From positions 175,100,994 to 175,164,993 of the forward strand of contig NC_085141.1 of NCBI RefSeq assembly GCF_024139115.2: a stretch of DNA of 64,000 bases, given 5' to 3'. Position 1 is the first letter of the stretch; every line of letters starts with the position of its first letter. The position numbers and the translations under genes are program-made. The notes under the pieces were generated by a model, which made no database searches, was not told the DNA's origin, and was given only the letters and a program-made list of their open reading frames with translations. Below are positions 56,901 to 64,000 of this stretch, piece by piece. The DNA is from Armigeres subalbatus (taxonomy: Eukaryota; Arthropoda; Insecta; Diptera; Culicidae).

Positions 56901-59900
56901 CAGATCCAGTCAGGTCAGATCCAGTCAGGTCAGTCCAGATCCAGTCAAGTCCAGTCCAGGTCAGTCCAGATCCAGTCCAGGTCGGTCAGGATCCAGTCCA
57001 AGGTCAGTCCAGGTCAGTCCAGATCCAGTCCAGTCCAGTCCAGGTCAGTCCAGATCAGTCCAGATCCAGTCCAGGTCCAGTCAGGTCAGGTCAGGTCCAG
57101 TCCAGATCGGTCCAGGTCAGTCCAGATCGGTCAGTCAGATCCAGTCCAGGTCAGTCCAGATCGGTCCAGATCCAGTCCAGGTCAGTCCAGATCCAGATCA
57201 GTCCAGTCCAGGTCAGTCCAGATCCAGTCCAAGTCAGATCCAGTCCAGGTCAGTCCAGATCGGTCCAGGTCAGTCCAGATCCAGTCCAGATCCAGTCCAA
57301 GTCCAGTCCAGGTCCAGTCAGGTCGGTCAAGTCCAGTCCAGGTCCAGTCCAGATCGGTCAGATCAGGTCCAGATCCAGTCCAGATCCAGTCAGGTCAGTC
57401 CAGATCCAGTCCAGATCAGTCCAGATCCAGTCCAGGTCAGTCCAGATCCAGTCCAGGTCAGTCAGGTCAGTCCAGTCCAGGTCAGTCCAGTCAGTCAGGT
57501 CAGTCCAGGTCAGTCCAGATCCAGTCAGGTCAGTCCAGATCCAGTCCAGATCCAGTCCAAGTCGGTCAGATCCAGTCCAGATCCAGTCCAGGTCCAGTCC
57601 AGATCCAGTCCAGGTCAGTCCAAGTCCAGTCCAGGTCAGTCAAGGTCAGTCCAGATCAGGTCCAGATCCAGTCAGGTCAGTCCAGATCCAGTCAAGTCAG
57701 TCAGTCGGTCAGATCGGTCAAGTCAGGTCCAGTCCAGGTCAGTCAGGTCAGTCCAGATCCAGTCAGTCCAGAGTCCAGATCCAGGTCCCAGATCCAGTCC
57801 AAGTCAGTCAGGTCCAGTCAGATCAGTCCAGATCAGGTCCAGATCAGTCAGGTCAGTCCAGGTCAGTCCAGGTCAGTCCAGATCCCGGTCCAGTCGGTCA
57901 GGTCAGTCCAGATCCAGTCCAGATCAGTCCAGGTCAGTCCAGATCGGTCCAGGTCAGTCAGGTCGGTCCAGTCCAGGTCAGTCCAGGTCAGTCCAGTCAG
58001 TCCAGGTCAGTCAAGTCCAGTCCAGGTCAGTCCAGGTCAGTCCAGATCAGTCAGATCCAGTCCAGATCCAGAGTCCAGTCAGGTCAGTCAGATCCAGTCC
58101 AGATCAGTCCAGGTCCAGTCCGATCAGTCAGATCAGTCCAAGTCCAGTCCAGGTCAGTCCAGTCAGGTCAGTCCAGATCCAGTCCAGATCAGTCCAGATC
58201 CAGTCCAGATCCAGTCCAGATCCAGTCCAGATCCAGTCCAGGTCAGTCAGGTCCAGTCGAGTCAGTCCAGTCAGTCAGTCAGGTCCAGTTCCAGATCCAG
58301 TCCAGATCCGTCCAGTCAGTCAGGTCAGTCCAGATCCAGTCAGGTCAGTCCAGGTCCAGTCAGTCAGATCCAGTCCAGATCCAGTCAAGATCCAGTCCAG
58401 GTCAGTCCAGGAGTCCAGTCCAGATCCAGTCCAGGTCAATCCAGATCCAGTCCAGATCCAGTCCAGGTCAGTCCAGATCAGTCCGATCGATCCAGGTCAG
58501 TCCAGATCAGTCCAGATCAGTCAGATCCAGTCCAGATCCAGTCAGGTCAGTCCAGATCCAGTCCAGTCAGTCCAAGATCCAGTCCAGGTCAGTCCAGGTC
58601 AGTCCAGATCAGTCCAGGTCGGTCCAGTCCAGTCAGATCAGTCCAGATCAGTCCAGATCAGTCAAGTCCAGGTCGGTCAGGTCAGTCAGAGTCAGTCCAG
58701 GTCAGTCCAGATCCAGTCAGGTCAGTCCAGGTCAGATCCAGATCCAGTCCAGTCAGTCCAGTCCAGGTCAGGTCAGTCCAGGTCAGTCCAGATCAGTCCA
58801 GATCAGTCAGGTCAGTCCAGATCCAGTCCAGGTCAGTCCAGATCCAGTCCAAGTCCAGTCCAGGTCAGTCCAGAGTCAGTCCAGAGATCCAGTCCAGGTC
58901 CAGTCCAGGTCAGTCCAGATCAGTCCAGGTCAGTCCAGGTCAGTCCAGATCCAGTCCAGATCCAGTCCAGGTCCAGTCCAGATCAGTCCAGGTCAGTCCA
59001 GGTCAGTCCAGATCCAGTCCAGATCAGTCCCAGATCCAGTCCAAGTCAGTCCAGATCAGTCAGTCCAGGTCAGATCCAGTCCAGATCAGTCCAGGTCAGT
59101 CAGTCAGTCCAGGTCAGGTCCAGTCAGGTCAGTCCAGGTCAGTCAGATCCAGTCAGTCCAGGTCAGGTCAGTCCAGATCCAGTCCAGTCCAGTCCAGAGT
59201 CAGTCCAGGTCGGTCAGTCCAGTCCAAGTCGGTCCAGTCCAGATCGGTCAGTCCAGGTCAGTCCAGATCCAGTCAAGTCGGTCCAGGTCAGTCCAGATCC
59301 AGTCAGGTCAGTCCAGATCGGTCAGTCAGATCCAGTCCAGGTCCAGTCCAGGTCCAGTCAGGTCAGTCAGGTCAGTCAGTCCAGGTCGGTCCAGATCAGT
59401 CAGATCCAGTCCAGGTCCAGTCAGATCCAGTCCAGGTCAGTCCAGGTCAGTCCAAGTCGGTCAGTCCAGGTCCAGTCCAGTCAGTCATCCAGTCCAGATC
59501 CAGTCAGGTCCAGTCCAGGTCAGTCAGATCCAGTCCAGATCAGTCCAAGTCAGTCCAGATCCAGTCCAGGTCAGTCAGGTCGGTCAGGTCCAGGTCAGGT
59601 CAGGTCAGTCCAGTCAGATCCAGTCAGATCCAGTCCAGGTCAGTCCAGGTCCAGTCAAGGTCCAGTCCAGGTCAGTCCAGATCCAGTCCAGGTCCAGTCC
59701 AGGTCAGTCAGGTCAGTCCAGGTCCAGTCCAGGTCAGTCCAGGTCAGTCCAGGTCGGTCCAGATCCAGTCCAGGTCAGTCCAGATCCAGTCAAGATCCAG
59801 TCCAGATCAGTCCAGGTCAGTCCAGATCCAGGTCAGTCCAGGATCCAGGTCAGATCCAGTCCAGATCCAGTCCAGATCAGTCCAGATCAGTGCGATCCAG

Positions 59901-62900
59901 GTCAGGTCAGATCAGTCCAAGATCCAGTCAAGTCAGTCCAGATCCAGTCCAGATCCAGTCCAGGTCCAGTCAGATCAGTCAGGTCAGTCCAGATCCAGTC
60001 AGGTCCAGTCCAGGTCCAGTCAGGTCCAGTCCAGGTCAGTCCAGATCCAGTCCAGGTCCAGTCAGGTCAGTCCAGTCCAGATCCAGTCCAGTCCAGTCCA
60101 GATCAGTCCAGATCCAGTCAGGTCAGTCCAGGTCAGTCCAGATCCAGTCCAGGTCAGTCCAGGTCAGTCCGATTAGATCCAGTCCAGATCAGTCCAGATC
60201 AGTCAAGTCAGTCCAGGTCAGTCCAGATCCAGTCCAGATCCAGTCCAGGTCAGTCCAGATCCAGTCCAGAGTCCAGTCCAGTCAGATCCAGGTCCAGTCC
60301 AGGTCAGTCCAGATCCAGGTCAGATCCAGTCCAGGTCAGTCCAGGTCCAGTCCAGATCCAGGTCGGTCAGGTCCAGTCCAGGTCAGTCCAGTCCAGTCCA
60401 AGATCCAGTCCAGGTCCAGTCAGGTCAGTCAGATCCAGATCCAGGTCAGTCCAGATCCAGTCCAGGTCAGTCCAGATCGAGTCCAGGTCAGTCCAGAGTC
60501 AGTCAGATCCAGTCAGGTCAGATCAGTCCAGATCCAGTCCAGATCGGTCCAGGTCAGTCAGATCCAGTCAGGTCAGTCAAGTCAGTCAGGTCAGTCCAGT
60601 CCAGATCCAGGTCCAGTCAGGTCAGTCCAGGTCAGTCCAGGTCCAGTCAGGTCCAGGTCCAGTCCAGGTCCAGTCCAGATCCAGTCCAGATCCAGTCAGG
60701 TCAGTCCAGATCCAGTCAGGTCAGTCCAGGTCGGTCCAGAGGTCAGTCCAGATCCAGTCCAGATCAGTCCAGGTCCAGTCCAGGTCAGTCCAGATCCAGT
60801 CCAGATCCAGTCAGGTCAGTCCAGGTCAGTCAGGTCAGTCAGTCCAGTCAGTCAGTCCAGAATCCAGTCCAGATCCAGTCCAGATCCAGTCAGAGTCCAG
60901 TCCGATCAGTCCAGGTCAGTCAGAGTCAGTCCAGGTCCAGTCCAGATCGGTCAAGGTCAGTCCAGATCAGTCAGGTCAGTCCAGATCCAGTCCAGGTCAG
61001 TCCAGATCCAGTCAGTCAGTCCAGGTCAGTCCAGGTCAGTCGATCCAGTCCAGATCAGTCCAGATCCAGTCCAGGTCCAGTCAGGTCCAGTCCAGATCCA
61101 GTCCAGATCAGTCGGTCAGTCAGATCCAGAGTCCAGATCAGTCAGGTCCAGTCAGGTCAGTCCAGGTCAGTCCAGGTCAGTCCCAAGTCAGTCAGGTCAG
61201 ATCCAGTCAGGTCCAGTCCAGGTCAATCCAGGTCAGTCCAGATCCAGTCCAGGTCGGTCCAGATCCAGTCCAGGTCCAGTCCAGGTCAGTCCAGGTCGGT
61301 CAGGTCAGTCCAGATCCAGTCCAGGTCAGTCAAGATCCAGTCAGATCCAGTCCAGATCCGGTCCAGGTCAGTCCAGGTCGGTCAGATCAGTCCAGGTCAG
61401 TCCAGATCAGTCAGGTCAGTCAGATCCAGTCCAGATGATCGGTCAGTCAGTCCAGTCCAGGTCAGTCAGGTCAGTCCAGTCCAGTCCAGATCGGTCCAGG
61501 TCAGTCCAGGTCAGTCCAGGTCCAGTCCAGATCAGTCCAGATCCAGTCCAAGTCAGTCCAGATCCAGTCCAGATCCAGTCCAGGTCAGTCAGGTCAGTCC
61601 AGATCCAGTCCCAGAGTCAGTCCAGTCGGTCAGGTCCAGTCCAGGTCAGTCCAGTCCAGTCAGATCCAGTCCAGATCCAGTCCAGGTCAGTCAGATCCAG
61701 TCCCAGGTCCAGTCAGGTCAGTCCAGAGTCCAGTCAGATCCAGTCAGATCCAGTCCAAGTCAGTCCAGGTCAGTCAGGTCCAGTCAGATCCAGTCAGGTC
61801 AGTCCAGGTCAGTCAGTCAGTCCAGATCCAGTCAGATCCAGTCAGATCCAGTCCAGATCCAGTCCAGGTCAGTCAGGTCAGTCCAGATCAGTCAGATCCA
61901 GTCAAGTCCAGTCCAGGTCAGTCAGGTCAGTCCAGGTCAGTCAGTCAGTCAGATCCAGTCCAGGTCAGTCCAGATCAGGTCCAGTCCAGATCAGTCCAGG
62001 TCAGTCAGTCAGAGTCAGTCCAGATCCAGTCAGATCCAGTCCAGGTCAGTCCAGGTCCAGTCCAAGGTCAGTCCAGATCCAGTCCAGATCCAGTCCAAAT
62101 CCAGTCAGTCAGTCAGGTCAGTCCAGATCAGTCAAGTCAATCCAGATCCAGTCGGAGTCAGTCCAGGTCCAGTCAGGTCCAGTCAAGTCAGGTCCAAATC
62201 AATCCAGTCATCCAGTCAAATCCAGTCCAGATCCAGTCAGATCCAGTCAAATCAATCCAAATCCAATCCAAACTCTCCGCGGAGATTTGACTAGAAGAGG
62301 CAAAGCCATGGCTTGCTGTTTTCCTCGTCGAAAGCAAAGTCTTCCGATGTAAGCTTTCGCGTCCTGTTTGCGATTGTGCTAGCCGTCGTGTCTCTCATAA
62401 CGGAAGCGGGAAAAGAACATACTAACGTTCGAGTGCAGCACAAAGAAACAAGCAAACGAATAAAAATGTTGGTAGTATGCAACCGCGAGCGAAAGCACGT
62501 CCGAATGGGCAGCTTTCTCAGAATTTCGGAAGAATCCGCCGCTTTTCGGCTGGTCAGAATACGTCTTGCGGAACCTTCACATAAAAATTAAGCCATGCGT
62601 TCGGACGCACAGCCTACTTGCACTTGACGCGTAAATGCATTTTCAAACTATTTTACCAATCATTACTTCTTCTTCCAGTACTTGCAGCTACGGTTCGATA
62701 AAAGGATGCGACTGATTGGCTCTATCCTTTTCACTCTAGCATCGGTATGTGCCCTTTTGAAGTTTTTTTTAAATAACCAAACTTCCATTATTATGATTTT
62801 TTTGTTTGTTTCTCAATCGACGTTTTTAGATACTTTGGCTTCCAATTGTGGTGTACGTTCCCGCTTTGGCTTTCAACCAAGGTAAACATGTTTAAACATC

Positions 62901-63926
62901 CATTAGCATGAATCCATGATTTTATCCACTATTTTTTCATTTGCTTTAGTGTCAGGAGTAAATATTCATGTTATAACGCCAATCGTGTGTTTGGTTTGCA
63001 TCTTCTACACCAGTGTGGTGAGTTCAATCCATTTTACATTTTTCGCTCAAAGGCCTGAAACACAAATTTTGATTACAGGGTGGCCTCAAGGCCGTAGTAT
63101 GGACAGATGTGATTCAAACGACGATCATGGTTGGGGCCATGATTATCGTTATTATCAAGGGAACCATGGATGTGGGAGGTCTGGGAGTAGTCATTGAGCG
63201 GAACTCAGCCGGGCAACGTTTCGACAAACCAGAGTAAGTCCGTTGTATAACGCAACCAATAGACAGGTTTGATTCAATATTCGTCTTTTCTATAGTTTTA
63301 ATCTAGATCCCACCGAGAGAAGTACATTTTGGAACTTGTTCATTGGTGGAACATTTTTCTGGACGTCTACAAACGCAACCAACCAAAACATGATTCAACG
63401 GTATTTATCGCTACCGACCCTGAAGACAGCCCGGAAAGCACTTATTTTGTTCCTTGTCGGAACAACTGCGGTGCTTTCCCTTTGCTGCTACAATGGGCTA
63501 CTTATTTACGCCATGTACCACGACTGTGACCCCCTGAGCACTGGTCTAGCCAAAGCAAAAGACCAACTGGTGCCACTGCTTGTGATGGAGGTTTTGTCAA
63601 AATATCCCGGCCTTGCAGGGTTGTTCGTAGCTGGTATTTTCAGTGCTGCCCTCAGCTCACTGTCGACCGCCCTCAACTCCTTGTCTGCCATTGTGCTGGA
63701 AGATTTCTGCAAACCATTCGTTAGGCAACCTCTGACCGAGAATCAAGTGCGATATCTCATGCGTGTAACTGTGCTTGTTTTCGGAGCCTTGGCAGTGGTG
63801 TTGGTGGTTGTAGTTGAGAAAATGGGAGCCGTACTGCAACTATCGATGAGTTTGGGACCTGTAACACTTGGACCCCTTTTCGGGCTTTTCATCATGGGCA
63901 TGTTTTTCCCCCGGATTAATGGAACT
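50949..63926 (+). CDS. SLC5-family sodium/solute cotransporter (gene B), 3' end outside the window
   Basis: Exons: 50949-51217, 51279-51438, 62679-62744, 62830-62881, 62950-63017, 63079-63233 and 63296-63926, then a donor gtaagt; the last exon lies beyond 64000. All junctions are GT-AG and in phase, giving 467 codons. Landmarks: DDLSRSLQRFNWPDYLVFVL, EALDYLVGGRKM, GGLKAVVWTDVIQTTIMVGA, FFWTSTNATNQNMIQRYLSL and GIFSAALSSLSTALNSLSA. It should be a multi-pass plasma-membrane Na+-coupled importer, as for gene A. Exon lengths 52, 68, 155 and 631 equal gene A's, but gene B has an extra intron after SAYE (51439-62678) where gene A is uninterrupted. That intron holds the 8.2 kb satellite, a decayed gag and a TTTGGCC-type array. 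Confidence 0.9.
51640..52500 (-). pseudogene. Non-LTR retrotransposon gag-like fragment in intron 2 of gene B
   Basis: The minus-strand frame 52496-52173 starts ARCTRYGGDHTVVECEQMEE, then YGNKHC, a degenerate pair of zinc knuckles. The adjacent frame 52359-52141 has LCEIRKKVSP, a PAISPPRRPIPVLPLQERQ proline-rich tract and a tail. This combination fits ORF1 of LOA/I-type mosquito LINEs. It is frameshifted (near 52360), and no endonuclease or RT follows. Confidence 0.6.
52540..52890. repeat. AT-rich ATCATATTTTGAT-type repeat
   Basis: Repeated palindromic words (attttgatctcattttg, atcaaaattag, tttgatgtcac), similar in style to 30535-30700. Boundaries are uncertain. Confidence 0.4.
52930..53560. 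repeat. TTTGGCCGAAA/TCATTTGG-type degenerate tandem array
   Basis: Units such as ggccgaaagccatttggcc and tcatttggcgaaaa repeat about every 18-25 bp for 600 bp with heavy divergence. The same family is at 16451-16650. Frames here are composition artefacts. Confidence 0.75.
53706..53750 (+). repeat. Direct repeat bracketing the satellite, left copy
   Basis: agccgcggagatctgaccag... through cacggcttgct; matches 62275-62316 at most positions (about 38 of 42 by eye). Identical orientation on both sides of the 54.1-62.3 kb satellite. Confidence 0.7.
53751..54105. other. Spacer between bracketing repeat and satellite
   Basis: Contains three ttaaggca-type repeats (53774-53806) and AT-rich DNA. No gene found. 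Confidence 0.45.
54106..62274. repeat. 8.2 kb 10-11-bp satellite (AGATCCAGTCC / AGGTCAGTCC; edges AAATCCAATCC)
   Basis: Edges (about 54106-54480 and 62205-62274) are built of AAATCCAATCC-type 11-mers. The interior is AGATCCAGTCC and AGGTCAGTCC units. Variants differ by A-to-G changes and by CC/C length. The 820-codon frame at 59890-62352 is a translation of this array (S/R/Q/P/V only) and not a protein gene. Frequent one-base length differences may include sequencing or assembly noise. Confidence 0.95.
62275..62316 (+). repeat. Direct repeat bracketing the satellite, right copy
   Basis: ccgcggagatttgactagaa... through catggcttgct; see left copy at 53706-53750. It follows the satellite edge immediately. 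Confidence 0.7.
62317..62678. other. End of gene B intron 2
   Basis: About 360 bp of GC-moderate sequence between the satellite and exon 3. An overlapping 92-codon plus and 63-codon minus frame have no domain. The polypyrimidine tract and acceptor lie at 62661-62678. Confidence 0.45.
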
Positions 63927-64000
63927 GTAAGTCTACTACCGGTGTTATTTGATGCTAAAAGTTAATTACAACTCTTTTCGGTTGACTGATACTATGTACT

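Noticed and set aside
59890..62352. 820-codon open frame on the plus strand, S/R/Q/P/V-rich
   Set aside because: It is a direct translation of the 10-11-bp satellite; composition and length follow the repeat, and the start lies inside the array.
1..64000. CRISPR array, operon, riboswitch or other prokaryotic features
   Set aside because: Spliced insect genes and mosquito-type transposons make this eukaryotic nuclear DNA; the tandem arrays lack the repeat-spacer structure of CRISPR.

Overview
The window looks like nuclear DNA from an aedine mosquito (Aedes aegypti or Ae. albopictus type). The grounds are short GT-AG introns in insect-type genes, a Feilai-like tRNA-derived SINE, Jockey-, RTE- and BEL/Pao-type retroelements of mosquito character, many fold-back MITEs, and a very high repeat load. 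The species call is an inference from repeat types; no database search was possible.

Three host genes can be modelled. (1) A complete cytochrome P450 of the CYP3 clan on the minus strand (19216 down to 17616, three exons, 497 aa). (2) A complete SLC5-family sodium/solute symporter on the plus strand (21484-30418, seven exons, 594 aa), with a 6.7 kb third intron full of transposons. (3) A tandem SLC5 paralogue on the plus strand (50949 to beyond the window end; seven exons, 467 codons present), whose 11.2 kb second intron holds an 8.2 kb satellite. Four consecutive coding exons have the same lengths in the two transporters (52, 68, 155 and 631 bp), so they arose by gene duplication.

Layout. 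0.3-4.6 kb: nested dispersed repeats, a retroposon-like insertion with 99-bp tandem monomers, a fold-back element, and degenerate antisense Jockey fragments. 5.2-5.5 kb: Feilai-like SINE. 5.5-11.35 kb: an RTE-type fragment split by a 4.55 kb minus-strand Jockey element with a 15-bp target duplication. 12.2-15.3 kb: a decayed, intron-containing, zinc-ribbon gene of a repeat-like family I cannot name, itself carrying a retroposon-like insertion. 15.8-16.65 kb: an array of GAGACGTCTC palindromes and TTCGGCC-type repeats. 17.6-19.4 kb: P450. 21.4-30.4 kb: SLC5 gene A. 30.9-35.2 kb: RTE and hAT remnants. 35.3-42.7 kb: fold-back elements and MITEs, including a Harbinger-like MITE nested in a 700-bp fold-back. 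42.7-49.9 kb: RTE fragments and a decayed BEL/Pao element (gag, protease and RT pieces) broken up by MITEs and a 24-bp minisatellite. 50.8-64 kb: SLC5 gene B with the satellite.

The most unusual signals are: the 8.2 kb satellite, whose interior differs from its edges almost only by A-to-G changes and which is bracketed by a diverged ~42-bp direct repeat; the unnamed intron-bearing transposon-like gene at 12.2-15.3 kb; and three short insertions with unusually long direct repeats (19-26 bp), two of them ending in clear pentanucleotide repeats.
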